NCBI GenBank assembly: GCA_020747065.1
Contig: JAGMVK010000005.1
Coordinates: forward strand, 2,356,001-2,420,000
Direction: 5' to 3'
DNA from: Cadophora sp. MPI-SDFR-AT-0126
Lineage: Eukaryota; Ascomycota; Leotiomycetes; Helotiales; Ploettnerulaceae
Length of the DNA: 64,000 bases
Below, piece after piece: positions 1 through 10,688 of the stretch (position 1 is the first letter of the stretch; the number at the start of each line of letters is the position of its first letter). Both the position numbers and the translations under genes were made by a program. Below the pieces are notes generated by a model that ran no database searches, had not been told where the DNA came from, and worked only from the letters and a program-made list of their open reading frames with translations.

Positions 1-359
1 AACCACTGATCCCAGCGCAGACGGTCTACCCCATTCTCGCGTTTCTAGGGCCTGGACGAGATCGTTCGATATAGTTATGGAGAGGAGATCTGGGGAGGCG
101 GAGGGGGAGGGCATGTGTCCCGCGAGCGTGGCGTGCGAAAGGGCTTGAAGCCATGCTGTAATGTTTGCATGGTAGCCATCGGGGTTTATGTTGCGACTTT
201 TGCCAAAATCTGAGTAGAGATCTTCGAGGCGCGTTCTGCTCTGTGTGTTAGCTGGATGTTTAGTTTCCTACCAAGGCCGAGAACGTGAAGTGCAGAGGGC
301 ATAACGTACTTGCGGAACTGAGGTTCGTTCTTCAAGAGATAGGTAAGGAGCTCACTCAT
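1..359 (-). CDS. Partial ESCRT-III Snf7/CHMP7-like protein (5' end)
   Basis: Only the amino-terminal part lies in the window; the gene runs off the left edge. Exon 1 is 359..310 and exon 2 runs from 238 to the edge, with a 71-nt intron (donor GTACGT, branch GCTAAC, acceptor ACAGAG). The protein starts MSELLTYLLK and contains LYSDF, NPDGY and ETREWGRPSALGSVV. From knowledge of the family, this pattern matches the N-terminal region of fungal Snf7-family proteins related to Chm7/CHMP7, which act in nuclear-envelope and endosomal ESCRT-III assembly. The Snf7 helical core itself is outside the window, so the name is inferred from the N-terminus alone. It is transcribed in the same direction as the TRAPPC8 gene that follows to its right. 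Confidence 0.55.
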
Positions 360-730
360 CGTGCAAAATGGGAATTTTCCTGCTACTCGCCCTGGTTTGG
401 CGGCGAGAGATTATTGCGCGTTTTGGGAGGTCTCTTTGTTGATTTCAGGTTACCTAGAAAGTGCTCGACCGTCATTGGTTTTCTTATCACGCTTATCGGT
501 GCATGCAATTTATGCTCATGTTATGCCATGTGCATAAATAATGTGAACCTTCCATTAGGGTGCGGATTATTCGATCCTCCTATGTATATCCTCAGAATGG
601 TCTCCTCTCTAAATCCAAGCCTATGTGTACACGCATAGCCCTTTCTAAACACCCAACGCCATCCCAATGCTCCTCCAAACCTATGACAGCTCAAAATATG
701 TGCACGAAGAAGCACTTCATCTTATCACCC
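360..730. other. Intergenic region
   Basis: This is the 371-nt space between the start of the CHMP7-like gene and the stop of the TRAPPC8 gene. It should hold the promoter of the former and the 3' end of the latter. The open frames here have no recognisable domain and no splice partners. Confidence 0.5.
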
Positions 731-3082
731 TCACTCAAACTGGTCAAGCTTCGGTGCATCGCCATCACCTTCTTCTAATAGATCCCCATGAAGAGGAGCA
801 GATTCGAGGCTCGCCAGTGGTGGGGCTGCACCCATAAGACTCCTTCGATGTGGACGTGAAGTGAAAGCCTGACTTTCTTCTATCGATGTGTCGAGTAAGT
901 CCTCAACACCTGGCCATTCGATACCAGACTCAGGATAAAGTGCCAACTGGATTTCTCTCTGCAGAGATTGTATGAAGTCACTCGCTCCAGCGAAGTTCGA
1001 AACATTGTCTTTGCTTGCCATGGAAGAGTACTTGGCAATGGCTTCATCCAGACGTTGTTTTGATTGCTGAGGTTTACCGAGAGTCAACCACGCATCCGCT
1101 GCTCGAATACTCCACCAGGCTGATTTTCGCTTCCTGGCTCCCCACATCCCAGATCCAGAGCCTTTCTTTGAAGCATAGCATGCCGCAACACGTTCTCTAA
1201 TCAGCGCATCACCAATAACACCAACCACTTTCAAATCTAACAGTCGTTGGCCCCAGTTCGCTGCATCTTCTGTAGCTGATCCACCTCGAAGTCTTAGCAG
1301 CTCCATCACCAATGCCAGGGACCGTAGTGCACCATAAGGTGCTCCGCATCTGGTGATGTAAGAATATTGAGAGGCTTCTAGCCACTTATCGATGGTTTCC
1401 GACCTGATCTTGGAGCTCATTGATTGTGCATTCATCAGTGTACTGATTGCTGCCATCTCATTTGCGGCGGCGTGGTATTTCCAAGCATTATCGTTGTTGA
1501 AATCAGATCGGAGCAGGTCGTACGTTGACTGAGCTAACTTCCAGTCTCGAAGCATGAAGGCATAGTCAGCCAGTTTTCGCATGATAGCTTCGGGTGTATC
1601 AGGTCGGTAGAAGCCCTGCAATGCATCGTAGTTACCGCTGCCACCATTGGAAGCTGATCCATTCGAGGAAGTCCTAGAACTTCCTCCAAATACAGACCAC
1701 TTTTTAGTAATGTTGGTGATACGACCACTGAGACCTCGCCGCCGAGAAGCGACTTGATCGTTCCACGTAGCCACACATCTCTCCATCGAAGGAACAATAG
1801 ACTGAGTGACCATTTCTCGAATAAATGTTCTGATAGCAGTGGTGTCAGATTCAAAGATAAATGGGTGTGGATCCTCGACATCCTCTTCCAATTCTCGAGC
1901 TCGGATCACTGCCATTTCTTCTGAAGCTGATAGCCACTCGCATCGAGGGAGTTCTACGCTGTCATCGTCCGATGCCACACATTGTGTACTCCTCAGTCTG
2001 AGGAGATGACAATGAAGACCGAAATGACGCTTCATCTGCTCAAACAGAGTTATGGATTTGGTAATATCGTCCCGTTCCTCGTCGTGCACAAGAACATAGT
2101 ACCTCAAGTACTCATTATTTACCCACAGCGGCAGACGCTTCTCGCCATAACTCGACTCATCATACAGTTTGCGCAGTGTCTCGATTGGACTTGTATTCCT
2201 CGAACTGATCGCAATGACACAGGCCACTGGATGAGAGAAAGTCTCGTGAGGCGCCAACGGGATCCCAGACAGCAATCTCCGGAGATACAAAGTATAGAAT
2301 GGGGAAGGTACGTCGGGGCTTCTCAAACGGGAATCCTTAAAAGTCAAGTAATCATCCGCATCCATATTCGGGTATTCCTCCGCATGCGTCAAGTGTCGAT
2401 CTACTAGAGTCTCGATGGGAGCAATGTCTCCACCAGTTCTGGCTCGCTGGGCCGCAACAGACGCCGGTATTGACTTGTTCCCATTAGGTATTGGAACTTT
2501 CCCCTCTCCACTTTTCCGAGAGCCCGGAACTCCTTCGGAGACCTCTTGCCCATCTCCTAACTGAACAAATCGTACAGCGAAGTCTTCCCATGACTTTCCC
2601 GCACCTATGCTGTCCCGTACCGTAACTTTTCCCTGCACTCGTTCTCCAAACGGCCTTAGTAACTCCCACAGACCTCCTTCAAAGCCTTTGTCCTTCACCA
2701 GCTCTTGGGTATCCATGGACGTATGAACAGCTATATTTGGCACAAAAGCTTGAAGAATAAGATTTCGAGGATCTTCCGGCCTATCTGCCGCTGCTAGCTG
2801 AGTGCTCTCCCCCGGAGTCCCACCAAATACTGATCCTGACATTCGTGAAGGGGTTCCAAGCCCACTCGGAGACACAGACCTGGAGCCTGTCGGCGTAGAC
2901 GTGGAGGCGAATAAAGAGGAGACAGAGGCATTTGAGGCTCGGTATGGCAGGGTAGATACAGAAGGTGTCAAAGTATCCGCAGATGCCCTGATCTTTGGTA
3001 GTCTCAAGGAGGCGGTTCCTGAAGGCGGTTCCGGAGGCTCAAAGGGCGAGGCATGATTGAGAGGTGTCATGAAGTCCAGCAC
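731..3082 (-). CDS. TRS85: TRAPP complex subunit Trs85/TRAPPC8
   Basis: A single-exon frame of 783 aa. The block beginning NLILQAFVPNIAVHTS, followed by GLWELLRPFGERV and a charged FAVRFVQLGDG stretch, is the N-terminal signature of the fungal 85 kDa TRAPP subunit (TRAPPC8/Trs85). The family acts in Rab GEF complexes in ER-Golgi traffic and in autophagy. An alpha-helical repeat-like region with motifs such as LADYAFMLRDWKLAQSTYDLL fills the second half. The first 80 residues are Ser/Pro/Thr rich and probably disordered. The Met at 3082 was chosen because it is the first in the frame and the disordered leader is typical. It is divergent from the CCA-adding enzyme gene, sharing a 494-nt promoter region. 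Confidence 0.85.
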   Translation of the reverse strand: MLDFMTPLNHASPFEPPEPPSGTASLRLPKIRASADTLTPSVSTLPYRASNASVSSLFASTSTPTGSRSVSPSGLGTPSRMSGSVFGGTPGESTQLAAADRPEDPRNLILQAFVPNIAVHTSMDTQELVKDKGFEGGLWELLRPFGERVQGKVTVRDSIGAGKSWEDFAVRFVQLGDGQEVSEGVPGSRKSGEGKVPIPNGNKSIPASVAAQRARTGGDIAPIETLVDRHLTHAEEYPNMDADDYLTFKDSRLRSPDVPSPFYTLYLRRLLSGIPLAPHETFSHPVACVIAISSRNTSPIETLRKLYDESSYGEKRLPLWVNNEYLRYYVLVHDEERDDITKSITLFEQMKRHFGLHCHLLRLRSTQCVASDDDSVELPRCEWLSASEEMAVIRARELEEDVEDPHPFIFESDTTAIRTFIREMVTQSIVPSMERCVATWNDQVASRRRGLSGRITNITKKWSVFGGSSRTSSNGSASNGGSGNYDALQGFYRPDTPEAIMRKLADYAFMLRDWKLAQSTYDLLRSDFNNDNAWKYHAAANEMAAISTLMNAQSMSSKIRSETIDKWLEASQYSYITRCGAPYGALRSLALVMELLRLRGGSATEDAANWGQRLLDLKVVGVIGDALIRERVAACYASKKGSGSGMWGARKRKSAWWSIRAADAWLTLGKPQQSKQRLDEAIAKYSSMASKDNVSNFAGASDFIQSLQREIQLALYPESGIEWPGVEDLLDTSIEESQAFTSRPHRRSLMGAAPPLASLESAPLHGDLLEEGDGDAPKLDQFE

Positions 3083-3576
3083 AGGATTTTGCCGGGATGT
3101 AGAAAGTTATTTTTTTCGTCGCTCAGTAGCCGGTAGCTTGCGCAGCAACATGCGCGTAGATTGAAACCGAACAACTTGAGGAGAGCAGACTGTCAGCAAT
3201 AGATCGAGACTGGACGTGGAAACGTAGTCCTTCGGGGCTGTACCTGATGGAACTGGATACCTTTTGCAATTGCTGTAGTCGACATGGGTTTTACAGTCGT
3301 ATCTGGCTCTGAACAAAGTCTCTCGCGGTACTCCTCTCGTGGTGCATCATCCAGAGTTGTGGCGCAAGATGCTGGAAGGAGACATCTGGAGCTGATCGTC
3401 AAAGGTGCTTTATCTTCACGTGACTAGGTGTTTCCTTTGAGAATCGCAACAATTTTCTTCCTTCGAGCCACAACAACAAGCGAAAGACGTGCATGGAAAT
3501 GCTATAAACAGATTCCATGATGAACATGAATTTTTATAACATTGATCCCTCAGATCACCAGACTTAAGCCAGGCTG
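3083..3576. promoter_or_regulatory. Divergent promoter region TRAPPC8 / CCA enzyme
   Basis: The 494 nt between two divergently transcribed housekeeping genes must carry both promoters. I see no clear TATA box or named operator. Short antisense frames here have no domain similarity. Confidence 0.5.
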
Positions 3577-5391
3577 ATGAGTCTTCGGCGAGCAACATTT
3601 GTCACTTCCTCACTCCTCGGATTCTGTCGAGTCACACTTACAATCATCCCTACCAGAGCATTTTCTTCATGTCTTCAAATGAAAAGAAAACAACCTGAGA
3701 CTGAGGAGCTTCCGCAGTCCAAGAGACCCAGAGGCAATATGGCCACTACACAGATCACGCTCACTCCACAAGAACGCCGATTGAGGGAACTGTTACTAGA
3801 TGTTGCCCGATATATTGATGAATCCAAGGAGATCAAGGAGAAAATTGAGCTTCGTTTTGCGGGAGGATGGGTTCGGGACAAACTTCTTAACATTCCCAGT
3901 CACGATATCGACACGGCTATCAACGCCATGACAGGATATGCATTCAGTACCAAGATGCAAGAGTACCTCAAGAATGAGGAGAACTTGAAGAAACATGCCT
4001 TGGAGGCCAAAGATCTGGGCAATCTGCACAAGATCCTGGCCAATCCAGAAAAGTCAAAGCATCTTGAGACAGCTACCACAAAGATTTTCGGCTTTGATGT
4101 TGATTTTGTCAATTTGAGAAAGGAGACCTACTCCGACGACAGCCGAAACCCCCAAATGGAATTTGGTACTGCGGAGGAGGATGCATTGAGACGGGACGCT
4201 ACAATAAATGCACTCTTCTACAATCTTCGGACTGATTTGGTAGAAGACTTTACGTCAGGTATACAAGACCTTGCCACTCGCCGGATCCAAACTCCCCTCG
4301 AGCCAAAAACCACTTTCACGGATGATCCTCTGCGTGTGTTGAGGTTGATTCGATTCGCAAGTCGACTGGGATTCAGCATTGATCCTGCAGCCGAAACTTC
4401 TATGAGCGATCCTGCTGTTATGGAATCTCTGAAGTTGAAGATCAGCAGGGAGCGAGTTGGCGTTGAATTGGAGAAAATGCTTAAAGGTCAGTATTTTGGT
4501 TATTGTGCTTCCCAATACGCGATACTGAAAGTATTTCAGGCAATGATCCCATGGGCTCTCTTCAGTTCATTGATCGACTTGGACTCTACTCTACTATCTT
4601 CACAGACCCAACAACTCAAGGAGGTCCGGCACCTACAACAGACAATTGGGCGATCGCTTATACCTGCTTGAATGAATTGAAGTCCAACGAAACCCCCGGC
4701 TCGATTCATCAATCCCTCGTCCGCTCAGATGATGCAAAGTATTTCAGTTGGGTTCTAGCAGCCATCACCCCTTGGTCTCAAATGCCACTTCCTCAGCCAA
4801 CAAAACCTGGTGGCAAGTTACCTCCACCTCTTGGCAGCATAGTCATTCGAGAAGGAATCAAGGGCGACAACAAGATCTACAATATAGTCACCGGAGCTTT
4901 CAGACACCATGAAGAGATTACCGGCTTGAAAGACGCGATTGTTCTGAAGAAGGGGTACACGTCTCAACGTGATAAAGTGGGCATGGATATCCGCAGATGG
5001 GATGCTCAAGGTGGTCACTGGCGGCTTCAGGCACTCTTTGCTCTGTTGGTCGAGGCGCAGAAGAGAAACTCGAATTGTAAGCCCAATTGCCCTTTCTCTT
5101 TGTATTCATATTGACATTTCAATAGCCTATGAAGGCCTGTTCAGCGAATGGCAACGATTCATCGACCACCTGGAAGCAATGGACATTATGGATGCACCAG
5201 CGGAGCGGAGTATCATCGATGGAAAGTTGCTGTCAAAGGAACTAGGTGGTGTGAAGCCTGGAGTGTGGATGCGTCCGGCTCTGGAGGTGGTTTTGGAATG
5301 GCAGCTTCGGAACCCTGGTGTCACGGATTACAAGGATGCTGTTGAGGAAGTGCGGAAGCGGAGTGAAGAGTTGAAGATACCAAAACCATGA
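3577..5391 (+). CDS. CCA1: tRNA nucleotidyltransferase (CCA-adding enzyme)
   Basis: Adds or repairs the 3' CCA end of tRNAs. Exons are 3577..4486, 4540..5076 and 5126..5391 (570 aa), with two introns of 53 and 49 nt in frame. The class II nucleotidyltransferase head is clear: RFAGGWVRDKLLNIPSHDID at about residues 93-112 gives the GG, RD and metal-binding DxD (D110, D112) motifs. EDALRRDATINALFYN and DDPLRVLRLIRFASRLGF follow. Splicing of exon 1 to 2 restores the conserved MLKGNDPMGSL join. Three in-frame Mets (residues 1, 35, 55) precede the catalytic domain. The first 34 residues are Arg/Ser-rich without acidic residues, like a mitochondrial presequence. In yeast the orthologue also uses alternative starts to reach mitochondria, cytosol and nucleus, so dual targeting is likely here. 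Confidence 0.93.
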
Positions 5392-8187
5392 AAGTCTATG
5401 ACGCAGACTAGGCTAGTGTTCTTCTCCGAGACTTTGGCTTGAGCAGAATTCTTCTCACAGATGAGCCAAATGCTGTGATTCACACCGTCACGAACAATGC
5501 ATAACAGTGTTCTAAGATTCAACGAAGTTTTACGCATTGCCAAAGTAAAGATACATCACTCGCCTATTCGATTTAACACATGTAGCCGTCCCTTGCACCA
5601 ATCAATTGGGTCTCGACTAGGGCACTTATCTGGTTTGATACTAGCTTTTACCTTACGTAGTTTCTAACACCATCTTGGTTGATCCTATATCTACTCATAT
5701 TCCCATCTTCGACATATGCATTTAGGTGCCCCTTCCCTGAACTCCAGGGATCTCAGAATGAGACCATCATCAATCAAGCGACACCCATCGTCATCATCAA
5801 TATGGCTATGCTTGATTGAAGTTATATCATTCTCGAGTGTGCGTCGACAGATTCTGTTGTCGTGACGAGGGCACGAGGGTTGATTGCCACTGTGTCAAGG
5901 GTGTTGAAACTGCAAGAGTGCTTAAAAAAAGAGACCAACAAACAGTTTCTTCAAACTCACTGTTCGAAGAAGAATTTACAGTCGTAGTTTATTGGCAAAA
6001 GAGGCGAGAATTCTTTTCAAGCAGTAGGATTACCTTCACAAGCGGAGTTTGAGATGACGTCGTGAGCTAGCTGAAATAGATAAAACATGCCGTGAGAGGG
6101 TTTATTGTCTCTCATAGAATTAGATGTGAGTAGGATATTCGACGGCTGTAAGTATTCTGGGGCGATGAAATAGGTACCTCAAAACTCAATCCAGCATACG
6201 CAGACTGCATTTCCTGGTGCCCAAGGCTGCGAGTTAGCAGGCCCAGACCCGCGAGGTAAAAATGAATGGCGGAGCAATATTGAATCTGGTCTAGGTAGGC
6301 TCAACAGACAATGACGCTTGCAGAGGGCACTCCTAAGTCCTTCTGTTACTTCGTCCCGCCCGAGATCAATATTTCTCATTAAGCGAGCGAGAGCTTTAGT
6401 CAAAACAAAAACAAAAAAGTGCCGATGCCGAAAAATCTCCTCGGCAGCAGAAAGCGAAAGTGAAAGCAAAAGATCTAGGTTATCTTCAATTTGCTAATTC
6501 TGAATATGAAGCACAAATAATAGAATACCGCTAGAGTCGGGCTTAATTTCCCTTTCGCTGATTCTGTTTTAGTTTGCGGACGTGAGCAACGGCTGCTTTA
6601 ACCTGAGTTGAGAGTGAGCCAAGTGTGAGAAGCCGGAGCAGAGCTTGAGCATCATGAGCACGCCCTGGGCCAGCCTGCGCGTCATAATGTGGAACACCAT
6701 TTTGGCCTCCTGTGTGTCCCGGGTACAGTTTCCGTACTGAATTTTACTCGGAATCCGTTTCTAGTCTCTTATAAGGGTTCCTGCCGCAGCTAACTTTGGA
6801 TCACTAATGTCAACGAGCACGTCAAGTAGGTAATTTAGCCTCAAAATTTAGTAAACAGGACCAATTCAACATTAGACGAAACACAAAATTGGTGAGAGAT
6901 CACTACTGTTCATTTAATTTGGGAAAATGGAGGGGTCTTATTAAAGACTGCAAAAACAATCAATTTTTTGGATTGTTCTTATAAGAATGGGTTCTGCAAG
7001 TATTATGTTTTTTTAAAAGAAAAAAAAAATACCTGATGCATTGAATGTAAGGAGCACTAAGATAAGTGGCATCCCATGTTTTATTGGTATCTCATGATAA
7101 AAGTTATAATTAACACTGACTACAACTCCCCTCAGTATTAACCTCACTGATCGAAAATCTTGATCGTCCTCCTCGCATAATTTCCGTCTCCCTCCCCCTC
7201 CCACTTCCATCGATACTTTCCACTCTTTGGCCCCCAAATCTTGGCATCATAGCTATTGCTCCCGATCAGCGGAAGACATCAGCAGCAGTTAAAACATCAG
7301 TAATCAAGTCAACCGAGTTGTCAGGTTCGATTGACTTCAGTGGGGAGCTGAAAGGACTTGAGTAATGCGCCTGAAGTGTAACATTATCGCACTCTTTAGA
7401 TTTACCCGGCTTTGTCATTTCAACATATACTTATAGTAAAGTTTTGCCTTGATATCGCTTCTTTGGTTTGGGTGGCTCACGGACGACTAAGACAAGCACC
7501 GAAAGAAGAAGTCATCCGGGGCAAGACTAGTCAAGCGCAGTATTCCGGGTCTCAATATAAGCTCCTGATTAAAGGTTCAAGTGCTCGAAACATTCAAGCG
7601 TCTTGGACGGAATGGTGATCGAAAAGGTCGCCTGACGTTTGCTGTATTGCTTCCTATCAACAGCGCCCTCTTCTTCAATTCGCATTAGTCACATTGGAAG
7701 TCTCAAAATGGATGGATTGCGCTCCTGCATGCATCGAAATCAAGGTGGTAATAGTGACGTGTAGCTCGGACATGGACGTCTGGAGGGATGTACTGTTCTT
7801 AAAATGCATAACAGAAGATTGTTGCAGGAAAGTCTCTTAAGACCGTCTCAAGAAAAATGATTTGAATTGTCATTCATCAATTGTGTGCTTAGTATCTGCT
7901 AGCTGTGGACCTGGCACCCATTGAATATCGAGGTTACCTGGTTGTAAAGGTTAGACGGAATGGATGCAAAGCTCGCATCGACAAAGGCAATGCTGCAACA
8001 CATGTTCAGTGGGGAGGGCAAGACCTCCGGAGCTCAATGAGCAATCTGCTGTTAGGAGTTCGCGTGGAATTGTGTTGTCCTAACCCGGAAATATCTAAAC
8101 AACCATCACGTGCCCACAAGAATCTCGCTTCCATCGACTTCTGAGCCAAATTCGTGAACTTCAGAAAACCAACCTTCGACAACTTTT
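5392..8187. other. Long gene-poor intergenic region
   Basis: About 2.8 kb without a coding region I can support. Open frames are short, not spliceable into a domain, and of mixed composition. Parts around 6.9-7.1 kb are AT-rich with A/T runs. No terminal repeats, transposase remnants or tRNA B-box were recognised. It could hold long UTRs or a non-coding RNA. Confidence 0.45.
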
Positions 8188-10338
8188 ATGCAACCAACAA
8201 CGCCAGCACCATGTTTGCGACAGCACGCAAAGCTGCGAATATTAGACTGACTAATACATATGAATCAGATGAGCTTCCAGAACTACCATCCCAGTGCAAG
8301 TCCTCTTGAGTTCTCTCAGTCCGAAATCTAACACTGGTCCAGCGTTGCCTGAAAGCTACTCGCTTGCTCAATTCTACAACGAATTACTTAGAGGCGGACA
8401 AAACCCAAATACGGACGTGAGTACCACATGTGTATACGCCAGATCTTGGATTTATGCTCATGAGGCTCTTCGCAGGACGATCTAACAAATCTCTTGGTTC
8501 TTCACAACTGTCTAAAAGAGTCGCCTCGACTGCAGCGCGAAGACGACGATGAAGGATATCTCGGCAAGGTCTCATCTTGGATCTCAAAAGCCATTCTTCC
8601 GACCAGTGACGTTGCCACTCACGATGATGCACCAGAGGGTAAGGACTTTCCACCTCGCATTAATGCTCAGCACAAAGCTAAATGCAACGAAGATGTTACA
8701 AATGCCACACAACAAAAAGACATCCACACCGCACGACGGAAAGGAAGCCTTGGTCTCCAAAGCCTCCTCAAACTGCTCTCGCTCTCAGACACACAGCAAC
8801 AAAACGTGTCGACCTCCAGCGAATTCCTCATCTCCATCCTAGCCTTCACATCTCCACGTGACGTCTGGAGCACACCTACATCCCTCGTCACAGCACAACA
8901 AATCCTCGCCTTACCTTCCATCCATACGGCCCTACAATCCCCTGATTTCATACCCATAAATATCCTCCAGCGCTTTATCCGCCCTCTCTTCTCAGCATCA
9001 AAGCCACGTACCGTCACATCCGCAGGCAGGAAAGCAATGCCCAGTTCTGCGCCACTGAAAAGGTATGATTTTAATGAGGAGAGGGCGAGTAAGCCGTGGC
9101 TGCATGAGACGGTATATGCTGTTACAGTATTGGAATGGGCTGTCAGAAAAATTTCTGTTCGTATTTCCTCTTATCTTCTTTCCTTGTCCTTCCCCATCCA
9201 CCTTTCCTTCCAAGTAATTTCTCTCAATTAAAATTATTCTAACACCCTTCTAGACAACAACCCTCCAAACCGCCTGGCCCCTCATCCTTCCACCTCTCCT
9301 AACCCTCCTAGACACTCCTAGCACTCCCATCCTAACCCGCGGCCTCCTCCTCATCACAACAATCCTCCCAAAACTCCCACCCCAGACCCTCGCTCAAACG
9401 GGTCTTGCGTCCGTATTCTCCGATGCTATCATACCAACTACGCTCTATCTGCCGTCCATAACACCCCTGGAAGAATCGCTGGAGATCTTGCGGTTAGCAT
9501 ATGATGCTCTGTTTGCATTGTATGATGCACAATTCACCCTTTCTCCGACCGCCTCAGCAACGCCCGCTTCACCATTGACTCCAGCCGCCATCCCAAAAAC
9601 TCCAGCACCCAGAGACCAAACCGCCCAACCCGATCCAAACAACCAAGCCCGGATATCCTTCCTCACCTCCATCCTCCGATCCTCGATCCTCCCGGCCTTT
9701 CTACACGCCTCCCAGCACCCCGCCATCGTATCCATCCTGCTCACGCAACTAACAGCCTTAATCCCCAAACTAGGCGTCCACGCCACTCGACACCTCAAAG
9801 ATATACTGCCTATCATCTCCTCCGTGCTGACTGACCCGTTTGCGGGGGTGAGACTGCAGGATGTGCTTGTTGCGTTGGAGACGCTTAGGATGTTGGTGTT
9901 GAATTGTTGGGTTAGGTTTAGGGAGGAGGTGTGGAGGAGGGAGGGAGTTAGGATGTTGGTGCTTTGCTGGAGGGCGATTGGTGAGGTGGAGGCAGGGAGG
10001 AGGGGTGTGGAAGGGATTGGGGAGAGGGAGAGGGAGAGGGAGAGGGAGAGGGAGAGGGAGAGGGAGAGGGAGAGGGAGAGGGAGAGGGAGAGGGAGAGGG
10101 AGAGGGAGATTTTAGAAAGCGTCAAGCAGGAGATGAAGAATACGGGGAAGGTGTTTGCGAAGGCTGTTGAGGGGAGTGTGGAGTTGAAGGAGGAGTTGAA
10201 ACCGTTGTTGGATGTTGACGTAAGTATTGGGGAATTGTTCGGATGTTGAGATGTTCTGGATGTGCATAAGGATGATAAAGATCTACATCCTGGCTTCAGT
10301 TCCTGGCGCAGAATCTGGATCCAAGTCTTTACGAGTAG
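8188..10338 (+). CDS. TTI2: TELO2-interacting protein 2 (Tti2) family protein
   Basis: Tti2 works with Tel2 and Tti1 (TTT complex) in folding and stability of PIKK kinases such as TOR and ATM/ATR. Proposed exons: 8188..8212, 8295..8416, 8476..9156, 9254..10219 and 10300..10338. All joins keep frame, and the last exon ends LAQNLDPSLYE then stop, the expected Tti2 C-terminus. Body motifs include TAWPLILPPLLTLLD, LAQTGLASVFSDAI and HATRHLKDILPIISSVLTDPF, typical HEAT-like helices. The first small exon (donor GTTTGC) is the weakest part; no ATG exists in exon 2, so an upstream exon is required. The oddity is a roughly 15-copy coding hexanucleotide repeat giving alternating Glu-Arg near the C-terminus (10021..10109), inserted before the last conserved helix. 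Confidence 0.75.
10021..10109 (+). repeat. Coding hexanucleotide microsatellite (Glu-Arg repeat)
   Basis: About 15 near-perfect tandem copies of the unit GGAGAG run for 89 nt inside the Tti2 reading frame. They encode an alternating Arg-Glu stretch of about 30 residues. The unit length is a multiple of three, so copy-number change preserves frame. The opposite strand reads as a long Leu-Ser repeat, which is only a shadow. Confidence 0.95.
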
Positions 10339-10688
10339 TTGAAAGGAAGCATCTCTTACGCTGAGAAAATGAACTGGAGGTAATGAGAGGGAGGGGGAGA
10401 CCGTGTCTGATTGGGTTTGCCCGGATATCGAGCGAGGTAGTGCTAAGTATCTAGTAGAAAAGTAGCAAATATCGCAGAAGGCGGGCCAACTTTGACATTA
10501 GGCAAGGAAAGGGTAAGAGTCAAAGACACCAGGCTAATTGTAACAAGCAATTACCCCAAATCCATTCTATGGTATCTCATGCTATGTACCAACTGTTCTC
10601 CAAAGTGGAAATCCCAACACCGAAAATGCCACGCTCAAAAACCATTCCAACTCCTTGCAACCAAGACCACAAAACCCAAATTATGTAC
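10339..10688. other. Convergent 3' intergenic region
   Basis: The 350 nt between the convergent Tti2 and FIG4 stops presumably hold both 3' UTRs and polyadenylation signals. I see no gene here. Confidence 0.5.

Noticed and set aside
285..638. Plus-strand 117-codon frame at the left edge
   Set aside because: It overlaps the start exon of the CHMP7-like gene on the other strand and shows no domain.
7321..7345. B-box-like GGTTCGATTGAC as a tRNA gene
   Set aside because: The conserved CC after the B box is absent and no acceptor stem or A box could be paired around it.
5392..8187. Possible degenerate transposon in the gene-poor stretch
   Set aside because: No terminal repeats, transposase or RT fragments, and no strong AT-rich RIP-like composition over the whole length were seen.
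9445..10125. Long minus-strand frame with a Leu-Ser repeat
   Set aside because: It is the mirror of the purine hexanucleotide repeat inside the Tti2 coding exon; it has no other domain.
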